DNA of 64,000 nt from Haliscomenobacter sp. GTDB lineage: Bacteria > Bacteroidota > Bacteroidia > Chitinophagales > Saprospiraceae. Below the pieces are notes generated by a model. That model did not search any database and was not told the DNA's origin. It saw only the letters and a list, made by a program, of their open reading frames with translations. Both the position numbers and the translations under genes were made by a program. Numbering within the stretch: position 1 is the first letter of the stretch; every line of letters starts with the position of its first letter. The stretch spans positions 741,001 through 805,000 of the forward strand of contig JADJPL010000001.1 of the NCBI GenBank assembly GCA_016713275.1, written 5' to 3'. This document shows, one piece after another, positions 1 to 8,591 of the stretch.

Positions 1-3
1 GGC

Positions 4-312
4 ATGATCATGAATAATTTTCAACGGCTACTCGAAGAGGAAGGACGGCGGATGCCGGCAGAGGATTCAGAAAAGATCCTCAACAACATATGGGGCGCCC
101 TTGGGTTCATCCGCATGATGGGCGAAGTGGTAGACATCTACGTCTCCCGGGTCGGCGGCGTGATGATCATGGCTACCGGAGGGGATATGCCGGCTATGGG
201 GCCGGATACCCGCCAAACGCCTTCCAGGCATAAGGACTCTCCGGAATTTCCCCGCCCCGACCAGCGGTCCATCAAACCCGGCGCTCCGGACGACCCGGAT
301 CGCAGGGCTTAA
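4..312 (+). CDS. hypothetical protein
   Basis: A 102-residue reading frame beginning at the window edge. An in-frame ATG at 10 is an equally likely start, and the gene could also extend from further upstream. The N-terminal half (about residues 3-60) has a helical, amphipathic look and ends in a short hydrophobic stretch (GGVMIMATGG). The last 40 residues are rich in Pro, Arg and Asp and look disordered. It lies 29 bp before the mechanosensitive channel gene on the same strand. I do not recognise the family. Confidence 0.5.
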   Translation: MIMNNFQRLLEEEGRRMPAEDSEKILNNIWGALGFIRMMGEVVDIYVSRVGGVMIMATGGDMPAMGPDTRQTPSRHKDSPEFPRPDQRSIKPGAPDDPDRRA

Positions 313-341
313 TTTTTTTCAAACGCTAACCTGAAATCCGT

Positions 342-1223
342 ATGAATACCTTGTTTTTATTCAGCTTCGCCGAGAGTTGGGAATGGTTTTCCAACCTGAT
401 TTCTCCGCAACTGAACGCGTTCTCCGTAGCCATGCAGGCCTTTGTCCCTAAATTCGTGGGCGCGTTATTCTTGCTGCTTTTTGGCTGGGCTATCGGAAAA
501 ACCCTGGCCAGGGTGGTCCGGCGGGTACTGGAACGGATAGGAACCGACAAACTGGCCGAACGCCTGAGTTCGATCGAACTGTTCAGCAAACTGCCGGTGA
601 AGATCAAACCCAGCGCCGCCATCGCCAAGTTCCTTTACTACGTGATCTTTTTCATCTTCTTTATGGCGGCCATGGATATTCTCCAGCTGGACGCGGTTTC
701 GCAGATGATCAACAGCGTGTTTTCCTATTTGCCCAAGCTGGTTTCTGCGCTCCTGGTCTTTATTATCGGAGTCATGCTGGCGGACTTCCTCAAGCGGATT
801 GTACACACGGCGCTGGCTTCCCTCAATATCCCTGCGGCATCTCTGATCGCCAATTTTATCTTCTATTTCCTCTTCATCAACGTCGCCATGATCACCCTTT
901 CCCAGGCGGGGATCGCTACCGATTTTATTCAGGACAACCTGTCCATCATCCTGGGCGGGGTAGTCGCCGCGTTTGCCATCGGGTATGGGTACGCTTCCCG
1001 GCCTCAGGTGGCCAACTTCCTGGCCGCTTATTACAACCGGGGAAAGATCCAGATCGGCAGCGTCATTGAAATCGAAGGCGTAAAAGGCGAAGTGGTGGAG
1101 ATCGATAATTCGTCGTTTACGATCGCCAACGCTCAGGGCAAGGTGATTGTCCCCCTCAATAAACTCAGCACGGAAAAGTATACGCTTTTTGATGGAATTG
1201 GAACAGAAAAACCAAAACTATAA
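342..1223 (+). CDS. MscS-family mechanosensitive ion channel protein
   Basis: A 293-residue inner-membrane protein with about five hydrophobic helices (near residues 33-52, 95-115, 125-150, 165-185 and 200-217). They are followed by a soluble beta domain (about 232-280) with the pattern KIQIGSVIEIEGVKGEVVEI and a later KVIVPLNKL, typical of the MscS beta domain that follows the pore helix. The Gly/Ala-rich GGVVAAFAIGYGYA stretch fits the pore-lining helix. The family opens under membrane tension to release solutes during osmotic downshock. The N-terminal helices resemble the conserved-TM-helix repeats of small MscS relatives. It is followed after 21 bp by the DUF3078 gene and may be co-transcribed with it. 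Confidence 0.8.
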   Translation: MNTLFLFSFAESWEWFSNLISPQLNAFSVAMQAFVPKFVGALFLLLFGWAIGKTLARVVRRVLERIGTDKLAERLSSIELFSKLPVKIKPSAAIAKFLYYVIFFIFFMAAMDILQLDAVSQMINSVFSYLPKLVSALLVFIIGVMLADFLKRIVHTALASLNIPAASLIANFIFYFLFINVAMITLSQAGIATDFIQDNLSIILGGVVAAFAIGYGYASRPQVANFLAAYYNRGKIQIGSVIEIEGVKGEVVEIDNSSFTIANAQGKVIVPLNKLSTEKYTLFDGIGTEKPKL

Positions 1224-1244
1224 ACAAAGCTCAAACAAATCTCA

Positions 1245-2267
1245 ATGCTCATGAAACGGAACGTATGCCTATTGGTCCTCCTTGGACTGGGTACTTCTTT
1301 TTCCCTCCAGGCTCAGGAAGCTCCGGCCCCAGAAACGCCGCCTTCTGCCTGGACCGTCGGCGCAGGCATCGGCCTGGATTTTTCCCAGTTGCTCCAGATC
1401 AACCCCAAGCAAGGCGCGGGCCAAAACCGGTTCGGACTAGGTGGAGCGACCACCCTCTATGCGAAGTTGAACAACTCCAAGCGGGTCAACTGGGACAACA
1501 CCCTGGTTTGGCAGTTTGCCGTCCAGAAACTGGGTTCTGGCCCTCTGGCCAATGGAGAGCCCGTTCCTTTTCAAAAAGCGATCGACGAATTTCGCTTGAG
1601 TTCCAAATTCGGTTACCGGACCGCCGATACCTCCAAATTTTTCTACGCCGTGGACGTGAACCTGCTGAGCCAGATCACGCCTACCTTCCGGGGCACTACC
1701 CAGTATCCCGGGAACTTCCTCTCCGATATTAGCAACACCAACGCTACCCCGCTTTCCCGATTTTTTTCCCCGGCAACCCTGAACTTATCCGTAGGGATTG
1801 ATTTGAAACCGAACAAAAAATTATCGGTATTCTACTCGCCGGTGGGCGCCAAGTTCGTCATTGTTTCCAATGACGATATTGCCCGCCAGGGCGTTCATGG
1901 TAACCCGGTGACGAAAAACGCCAACGGCGCCGTGATCGATTTTGAAAACGTAGATGCTCAGATCGGGTCCTTGCTGAAAGCCAACTACGCCAACAAGTTC
2001 CTGACCGACAAGCTGACCCTCACTTCTCAGCTGCTGTTGTATTCCAACTATTTGCGCAATCCCCAAAACATCGACGTCGACTGGAACAACCAGTTTGCTT
2101 TCACTATTGCCAAAGGCCTTCAACTGGCCATCACCATGAATGTATTCTACGACGACGACGTCCGGGTGCAAATTACCGACTACGACGCCCCGGGCGGGGT
2201 TGCCGGTACGGGAAAAAGGGTTAGCTTTACTCAGCAAATGCTGATCAAATACGGCATCAACTTATAA
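1245..2267 (+). CDS. DUF3078 domain-containing exported protein
   Basis: A 340-residue protein with a cleavable signal peptide (hydrophobic stretch LLVLLGLGTSFSLQAQ, cleavage probably after QA). The mature part has alternating beta-strand patterning, a WTVGAGIGLDFSQ start, a VNWDNTLVWQFAVQKLG segment and a C-terminal strand ending in an aliphatic/aromatic pattern, as in DUF3078 proteins, a Bacteroidota family of probable outer-membrane barrels of unknown role. An in-frame ATG at 1251 is the alternative start and better places the basic n-region. It sits 6 bp before polA, so the two are probably co-transcribed. Confidence 0.75.
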   Translation: MLMKRNVCLLVLLGLGTSFSLQAQEAPAPETPPSAWTVGAGIGLDFSQLLQINPKQGAGQNRFGLGGATTLYAKLNNSKRVNWDNTLVWQFAVQKLGSGPLANGEPVPFQKAIDEFRLSSKFGYRTADTSKFFYAVDVNLLSQITPTFRGTTQYPGNFLSDISNTNATPLSRFFSPATLNLSVGIDLKPNKKLSVFYSPVGAKFVIVSNDDIARQGVHGNPVTKNANGAVIDFENVDAQIGSLLKANYANKFLTDKLTLTSQLLLYSNYLRNPQNIDVDWNNQFAFTIAKGLQLAITMNVFYDDDVRVQITDYDAPGGVAGTGKRVSFTQQMLIKYGINL

Positions 2268-2273
2268 CCCAAT

Positions 2274-4917
2274 ATGGCCGAAAAAAAACTGTTTCTGCTG
2301 GATGGACACGCGCTGGTCTACCGTGCCCACTTTGCCTTTATTACCCGCCCTTTGATCAATTCAAAAGGCGTAAACACTTCGGCCATCACCGGATTTACGC
2401 GCACCCTTTGGGACTTGATGCGCACCGAAAAGCCTACCCATATTGCCGTGGCGTTCGACCCAAAGGGACCGACTTTCCGGCATGAACTCTATGAGCCCTA
2501 TAAAGCCAACCGGGAAGAACAACCGGAAGATATTTCCATTGCCCTGCCCTGGATCGACAAAATCGTCCGGGCATTCCGCATCCCGGTGGTCATGCTCAGC
2601 GGCTTTGAAGCCGACGACGTCATCGGCACCCTGGCCAAAAAAGCGGAGAAAGCCGGGTACAAGGTCTTTATGGTCACACCGGATAAAGATTACGCCCAAC
2701 TCGTGTCGGAGCATATTTTCATGTACAAGCCTTCGCGCCAAGGCAACGGAATCGAGATCCTGGGCTTCCATCAAGGGCAAAAACCGGGACCGGGTGGAGC
2801 AGTATGCCGAACAGGCGCTCCTGTCCAAACAACTGGCCACCATTCATGTCGATGTGCCCATCGAATTTGATGAACAGGCCCTGGAACTGGAACCTTTCGA
2901 CGCCGGCGCCCTTTCCGAACTATTCAAGGAATTGGAATTCAGAGCGCTTGCCCGCCAAATCCTGGGCGAGGAATCGGATTCCCAGCAGGTTTCTACCCCC
3001 TCGCCAGGCCAGCAAGGGAGCCTTTTTGGCCCGGAGGCCATGGAGTCCCAGCGGGTGACGGCCTCTCCCATTCCTCCTTTGCCCGCGCATGCGATCGCCG
3101 ATAAGCATATCGATAATACGCCGCACCAATACCATTTAATAGAGGGCCAGGAAGCCATTCGCCGCCTCGTCGGCCAGCTGTGCAGCCAAAAGGCGGTCTG
3201 TTTCGATACCGAAACCACACATGTAGACCCCACTCAGGCCGAGCTGGTGGGCATGTCCTTCGCGTTTCAACCTTTCGAAGCGTACTACGTCCCGGTTCCT
3301 GCAGGGAAAGCGGAGGCGCTTGAACTAACCGAGGCATTCCGCGCTTTCTTTGAAGACGCGGCTATTCTGAAAATCGGTCAGAATATCAAGTTCGACGCCA
3401 TTGTCCTCAAATTGTATGGAATAGACCTGGCAGGGGCTTGCTTCGACACCATGATCGCCCATTACCTGATCGAGCCAGAACTCCGCCACAACATGGACTA
3501 CCTGGCGGAAACCTACCTCAAATACCGCCCGGTGCCCATTGAGTCGCTGATCGGAAAGAAAGGCGCCGGCCAGCTGACCATGCGCGACGTGCCGGTGGAA
3601 AACGTGAAAGAATACGCTGCCGAAGATGCCGACGTTACCCTGCAGCTCCGGGATGTGCTGGAACCTAAACTCAATGCAGAAGGCCTGGATAGCCTGTATT
3701 GGAACCTGGAGGCGCCCCTGATCCGGGTGCTGACCGATATGGAGTACGAGGGCGTTCGCATCGACCCGCTGTACCTGGAGGCCTATTCTGCCGAGCTGGA
3801 AAAAGAGATCCTGGATATGGAAGCCCAGGTCTACGAAAAAGCAGGTTTGCGGTTTAATATTGGTTCCCCTAAACAGGTGGGCGAAGTGCTTTTCGAACGC
3901 CTGAAGATCCCTTACCGGGGCGCCAAGACCAAAACCGGACAATATTCCACAAACGAAGATAAACTCGTGGAATTGGCCCAGGAATTTCCTCTGGTTGACG
4001 ATATTCTCAAGCACCGGGGGCTGATGAAACTGAAATCGACTTACGTGGATGCCCTGCCCAAGATGATCAATCCCCGCACCGGAAGGATACACTCTTCCTT
4101 TAATCAAGCCCTGGCGGCAACGGGAAGGCTCAGCTCCAACAATCCAAACCTCCAGAATATCCCCATCCGCACCCCTGAAGGCGCCAAAGTGCGCAAAGCG
4201 TTCATCCCCAGGGATCCGGATTATGTGCTGCTGTCTGCCGACTACTCCCAGATCGAACTCCGGCTGATTGCCGAAATCAGCGGCGATGAAGCCATGCTGG
4301 AGGCCTTTCAGTTGAATCAGGATATTCACCGCGCTACGGCCGCAAGGGTATTTGAAACGCCTTACGACGAAGTAACGAAAGAGCAGCGCTACCGGGCTAA
4401 AACGGTCAATTTTAGCATTATCTATGGAGCTGGGGCCACGAATTTATCCCGGCAGCTGAACATCAAACGGCAGGAAGCCAAAGACCTGATCGACGCGTAT
4501 TTCCGCCAATACCCAGGCCTCAAAGCCTATATGGACCGCATCGTCGAGGAAGCCCGGACCAAGGGATTCGTAACTACCCTGATGGGCCGCCGCCGGTATT
4601 TGCGGGACATCCACTCCAAAAGCTCCCTGGAGCGCAGCAACGCGGAGCGTATGGCCATCAACACCCCCATCCAGGGGTCGGCGGCGGATATGATCAAAGC
4701 CGCGATGATCGGTATTCACCAGGTCATCCGGGAGAACGGCTGGAACAGCCGCATGGTGCTCCAGGTCCACGACGAACTCGTTTTCGATGTGCATCGCCTG
4801 GAACTGGACCTGATCAAGCCCCATATCGAATTCCACATGCGCCACGCCTTGCCAGGGCTAAAAGTGCCTATTTTGGTCGAAATGGGCGTCGGCGAGAATT
4901 GGCTGGAAGCCCACTAA
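2274..4917 (+). pseudogene. polA: DNA polymerase I, frameshifted and lacking the H3TH region of the 5' nuclease
   Basis: The gene is read in two frames. The first (from ATG 2274) gives the 5'-nuclease core: LFLLDGHALVYRAHFAF, AFDPKGPTFRHELYEPYKAN, GFEADDVIGTLA and MVTPDKDYAQLV. It is coherent to about 2765 and then runs out of frame to a stop at 2870. The second frame carries the homology from about 2770 (KGKNRDRVEQYAEQALLSKQ) to 4917. That part has a 3'-5' exonuclease domain with intact acidic motifs (FDTETTHVD, IGQNIKFDA, YAAEDADVTLQL) and the complete family A polymerase domain (motif A SADYSQIELR, motif B RAKTVNFSIIYGAG, motif C QVHDELVFDV). Between the two parts about 60 residues normally present, including the helix-hairpin-helix with GDxxDNIPG, are absent in every frame. 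The damage therefore combines a deletion of roughly 180 bp with a frame change. Either this is an assembly defect or the cell makes only a Klenow-like protein. Confidence 0.85.
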
Positions 4918-5112
4918 GCCATTTTTCATCCCTGGGCCCTTCTTTTTTCCATTTTTATTATTATATTTACCATATAAGCTCCTGTAACATTCCTATTTCG
5001 TCTATCTAGTCTTTTGGAACGGGTAATCTAAACAATAAGCCAGGTATTTGCTGCTCCCCCCGCAAACAGTGGAACTATTGTTTATTACGCATAATTCCAA
5101 AAATTAATTCTC

Positions 5113-6309
5113 ATGAAAAGACGTCTATTACCTATCCTGCTCCTGTTGGGGCTTTCGTGCGAACGGGGAGAGCTTTTAGTAACCGGCGCTTCTGCCGACT
5201 CAGGGGCGGGGTCCATCGCTACTGAGGCCCCCACGCACGTGATTCAGCTCAGTCCTTCGGCTATCGGCCTTCAGCCGCGAAGCGCAGCGCAGCCCGACCG
5301 TCCGCATCAGGTTCGTCAGGCTGCTTTGTCGATGTTCGCCCGGCTGGGCATCCGGCCTGCACAAGGAATTCAGGAAGTGTATACCGAGGCGTTTACCGGG
5401 TTTGCTTGCGAGGTTTCGGAGGAAGAAGCCTTCCTGCTTCAGCGGCAGCCGGAGGTGCTTTCGGTAGAGGACAACCGCCCTTTTTCCCTGGCTCAAAGCT
5501 TGACGTCCAAAGGAAAAGCGTTTACTCCATCGGAGCAGATCACTCCCTGGGGCATGTCGTATATCAAAGGGCCAGCCCGAAAAAGCAGCCGGACGGCCTG
5601 GATACTGGACACGGGAATCGATCAAAACCATCCGGATCTCAATGTGGATGTGGCCAGGAGCCGGACGTTTTTGCCCTGGTATTACTACGAGAATGGGCCC
5701 GACGACCAGAACGGGCACGGAACCCACATGGCGGGGATTATTGGGGCTTTGGATAACGGGATCGGAACGGTCGGCGTAGCGGCAGGCACCCAGGTGGTTT
5801 CGGTGAAGGTGTTGAGCCGGAACGGGGTAGGGCTGTTGTCGACGATCCTCAAAGGGATGGATTACGTTCTGGCCTCCGCGTCGCCTGGGGATGTAGCCAA
5901 CCTCAGCCTCTCCGGCCGCGCATCGGATATTTTCGACTTGTCCGTAAAAGCCCTGGCAGATGCAGGCATCCGGGTGGTCATTGCAGCGGGAAACAACGCC
6001 AAAGACATAGCCGGCATTTCGCCGGCCAGGGCGGAAGGCGCCCATATTTATACGGTATCCGCCATTGATACGCGGGAGTCTTTAGCGGGGTTTAGCAACT
6101 TCGGCAAAGGGATTGATTGCGCCGAGCCGGGCGTCGATATTCCCTCCACTTACCGCGATGGGACCTACGCCTATATCAGCGGCACTTCTGCCGCTGCGCC
6201 CCACCTCGCCGGATTGCTTTTGCTCGACGACGAAATCAGCCTGGCGCCTGTGGGTTTTGCCCACGGCGATCCCGATGGCGATCCCGACCCAATATTGGGC
6301 AGGCAATAG
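5113..6309 (+). CDS. S8 (subtilisin-like) serine peptidase, lipoprotein
   Basis: A 398-residue secreted protease. It begins with a lipoprotein signal peptide (LLPILLLLGLSCERG, lipid-modified Cys at 16). Residues about 42-122 look like an inhibitor I9-type propeptide. The subtilisin catalytic domain follows with all three motifs intact: Asp166 in WILDTGID, His202 in GHGTHMAG and Ser357-359 region in SGTSAAAPHLAG. The oxyanion Asn is in VIAAGNNA. The C-terminus ends shortly after the Ser motif in an acidic DPDGDPDP tail, so there is no type IX sorting domain. It is expected to be anchored in the outer or inner membrane and to degrade extracytoplasmic peptides. A TPR gene starts 15 bp downstream. 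Confidence 0.88.
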   Translation: MKRRLLPILLLLGLSCERGELLVTGASADSGAGSIATEAPTHVIQLSPSAIGLQPRSAAQPDRPHQVRQAALSMFARLGIRPAQGIQEVYTEAFTGFACEVSEEEAFLLQRQPEVLSVEDNRPFSLAQSLTSKGKAFTPSEQITPWGMSYIKGPARKSSRTAWILDTGIDQNHPDLNVDVARSRTFLPWYYYENGPDDQNGHGTHMAGIIGALDNGIGTVGVAAGTQVVSVKVLSRNGVGLLSTILKGMDYVLASASPGDVANLSLSGRASDIFDLSVKALADAGIRVVIAAGNNAKDIAGISPARAEGAHIYTVSAIDTRESLAGFSNFGKGIDCAEPGVDIPSTYRDGTYAYISGTSAAAPHLAGLLLLDDEISLAPVGFAHGDPDGDPDPILGRQ

Positions 6310-6324
6310 GCGTTTCTAACGGTA

Positions 6325-7176
6325 ATGAAACAGGCGCCCTCCGATAAAGCAAGCCAGTGGTATGAACAGGCCGTCCGCTACGATGCCGGGGACGACGTAT
6401 ACCATGCCGTAAAGCTGCTCAAGCTGTGCGTCCGGCTGGAACCGGATTGGCTGCCTCCTTTTCTGCTCCTGGCTGCTGTGTACAAGCGGCGAAGGGAGTG
6501 GAAACAGGTGCTGTATTATTGCAAAAAAGCGGTGGCCCTCCATGCGCAGGACCAGGACCGCTGGTGGGATCTGGGAATTGCGGCGGCGGCCCTGGGCAAA
6601 GACCGCCTGGCGAAAGCCGTTTGGCAAAAATTTACTCCGCCGGCGCCTCAAGGAGCGCTGATCTCCCTCCGGCTGGAGCATAGCGGCCTGTTTGAACTCA
6701 TCTGGGCCAAAACGCTCGACTCCGTTCGCGCCATGCTTTTTTCTATCCCCCATCCGGATAGCGATCTTCATTACCGGGATATCGTGCTGTTTGATCGGGA
6801 ACAGGTAGGCCTCAATATTGCCGGAAAAAGAAAAGTGCCGGTTTTTCCCGTTCTGGGCAGAACCAAACGCTCCTTTTTTCAGACGTTTACCTGCATCTTG
6901 CATCAAACAACAGCCCAAAGCATCCAAACCCTGGAAACCCTATGCGCGGATGCCGGAATCGGATTTGAAATATGGACGGATGCCTCCTGGTCCAAAACTA
7001 TTCCCGTGGAGGGAAAAATTCCGGAATATTTTGGCAACCAAGTATTCCCGGCTTCATCCGACACGGAGGTCTGGGCGGCTTTGGCCGCCAAAACCGAATC
7101 AGATATCCTTCAGGTGCTCAGCAATTGGAGGATTATCTCCCTGGGATCGTTCTCCAATCTGGAAAAATGGAGCTAA
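6325..7176 (+). CDS. TPR-like protein
   Basis: A 283-residue predicted cytoplasmic protein with no signal peptide or membrane helix. Residues about 10-100 form three helical-pair repeats of TPR type (ASQWYEQAVRYDAGDD, AVKLLKLCVRLEPDW, WKQVLYYCKKAVALH, WWDLGIAAAALGKDRLAKA). The remaining 180 residues are not recognised; they include hydrophobic beta-like stretches and a repeated ALxAK pattern near the end. It follows the S8 peptidase gene by 15 bp and is probably in the same transcript. Binding of a partner protein through the TPR part is an inference. Confidence 0.6.
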   Translation: MKQAPSDKASQWYEQAVRYDAGDDVYHAVKLLKLCVRLEPDWLPPFLLLAAVYKRRREWKQVLYYCKKAVALHAQDQDRWWDLGIAAAALGKDRLAKAVWQKFTPPAPQGALISLRLEHSGLFELIWAKTLDSVRAMLFSIPHPDSDLHYRDIVLFDREQVGLNIAGKRKVPVFPVLGRTKRSFFQTFTCILHQTTAQSIQTLETLCADAGIGFEIWTDASWSKTIPVEGKIPEYFGNQVFPASSDTEVWAALAAKTESDILQVLSNWRIISLGSFSNLEKWS

Positions 7177-7261
7177 AGGAAGGTACTCTTCAAGTGAAAT
7201 TCCATTGATTTTTCGGACCTTTGGCAGGTCTGTAACCCAATAAAAAAACAAACTCAACCGC

Positions 7262-8002
7262 ATGAAAATCCCACAAAAAATTCAACGCCTCCTCGACGAA
7301 GGATACAACTTTCAGTTTGCCGATTATTTCGGTAAAGGCTGGAGCCTGTTTTCTCAGAACGTATGGGGCTTTGCGGGTTTTGCCTTTTTGAATCTCATGA
7401 TCCAGCTTGTAGCCGGGGTCGTTCCTGTAATCGGGTTCATCGCTTCTTTGCTGATCACGGTTCCTTTGAATATAGGCTTTTTCATCGTATGCTGGCATAT
7501 AGAAGCCAGGAAATTCCATGAGTTCCAAACGTTCTTTAAAGGCTTTGAATATATTGGACCGTTGGCCGCGCAATATGCGATCCAGATGTTGGCTTCTATC
7601 GCGCTTATTCTGCCGATTATTGGGTTTGTTTTTATGGACTGGAATATTCTGGAAGACGACTTGCCGTCCATCCAGCCCTGGAAATTTGCGCTGCTGCTCC
7701 CCTTGATTTATCTTCAGGTGGCATGGTATTGGGCGCCGATGTTCGTGGTGTTTTATAAAATGAACTTCTGGGATGCCATGGAAGCCAGCCGGTTGTTGAT
7801 CACCAAAAAATGGGGCACGGTTTTTCTCTTCCTGATCACTACGGTTTTGGTCATGTTCCTTGGAATGTTTGGCCTTCTGGTCGGAATCTTCTTTACCTAT
7901 CCTTTGATGGCGTGCATTAATTATGCGGCATTTTCGGATGTTACCCGATTGATGGAAGAAGGGGAAAACGATCTGGAGGACCACCTGATCGATTTCAACT
8001 AG
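7262..8002 (+). CDS. conserved hypothetical membrane protein
   Basis: A 246-residue integral membrane protein with about five or six hydrophobic segments (near residues 37-85 in two passes, 105-130, 140-165 and 180-215). They are separated by short loops and followed by an acidic cytoplasmic tail (EEGENDLEDHLIDFN). The N-terminus is basic and amphipathic. The overall plan (FQFADYFGKGWSLF start, a Pro/Gly-rich membrane core, ACINYAAFSDV near the end) recalls small Bacteroidota membrane proteins of unknown function related to DUF975-like families. No catalytic motif is visible. Its 3' end overlaps the convergent lptC gene by 8 bp. Confidence 0.6.
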   Translation: MKIPQKIQRLLDEGYNFQFADYFGKGWSLFSQNVWGFAGFAFLNLMIQLVAGVVPVIGFIASLLITVPLNIGFFIVCWHIEARKFHEFQTFFKGFEYIGPLAAQYAIQMLASIALILPIIGFVFMDWNILEDDLPSIQPWKFALLLPLIYLQVAWYWAPMFVVFYKMNFWDAMEASRLLITKKWGTVFLFLITTVLVMFLGMFGLLVGIFFTYPLMACINYAAFSDVTRLMEEGENDLEDHLIDFN

Positions 8003-8582
8003 GCTTGAGTGGGGGAGTGGAAGGAGGCTCCGTGTTTTCTTCCACCCGCATGCTGCCGTCGATGGCTTTCATTTGCACCATCTTGAAGTCTTGTGTGGCC
8101 TCAAACCCATGAGTGTACACCGTGTCGGTGGGAGAGGTGACTACCGCAAATTTGGGCGAATAGATTTTTTGCTGGCGCTCGTCCCAGGTCAGTTCCGGGG
8201 TTTCCAGGGTTTTGCCTTCCACGCTTTTCCATAATACTTTGTCCCGGATAATCGTCAGGCCCCGGGTTTCATAGCGTATCGCATAGCGGGCAGTAAGCAC
8301 GGAAGTGATTTGCCCCGCGCGGTCAAAAAATTCTACCCGTATCCCATCGGTGAATTCCTGGTGCGGGTCGCTGAAACCTATGTAATTAAGCATAACCGGC
8401 CCCTGAACGCGCACCCGCACCACGGCGGAGTCGCTGTACAAAATAGCTACCTCTTCCACCCGCTCGGCATTGGTTTGGCTGGGGTCGATGGCATAGTCGG
8501 AGGCAGCGGCTGTTTCCTTACGGCAAGCCGATCCGGCAATCAAGAGGAGCAGAAAGACGATAAAAAACGCAACGCGGTCCAT
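7995..8582 (-). CDS. lptC: LPS export ABC transporter periplasmic protein LptC
   Basis: A 195-residue protein with an N-terminal hydrophobic segment ending in a lipobox-like LLLIAGSACRKE, so it is likely a lipoprotein or single-pass anchored protein. The body contains the LptC pattern: SDSAVVRVRVQGPVMLNY, FTDGIRVEFFDRAGQITSVLTA, a repeated strand structure (TLETPELTWDERQQKIYS) and TDTVYTHGFEATQDFK. LptC bridges the LptBFG transporter to LptA and passes lipopolysaccharide across the periplasm. It lies 9 bp downstream of the large T9SS protein gene on the same strand and converges with the membrane-protein gene, overlapping it by 8 bp. Confidence 0.85.
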   Translation of the reverse strand: MDRVAFFIVFLLLLIAGSACRKETAAASDYAIDPSQTNAERVEEVAILYSDSAVVRVRVQGPVMLNYIGFSDPHQEFTDGIRVEFFDRAGQITSVLTARYAIRYETRGLTIIRDKVLWKSVEGKTLETPELTWDERQQKIYSPKFAVVTSPTDTVYTHGFEATQDFKMVQMKAIDGSMRVEENTEPPSTPPLKPS

Positions 8583-8591
8583 AGAAACAAA

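Noticed and set aside
2443..2770. Apparent start of the 824-residue polA frame at 2443
   Set aside because: Up to about 2770 this frame is an off-frame shadow of the true 5'-nuclease coding sequence; only the part after the junction is PolA.
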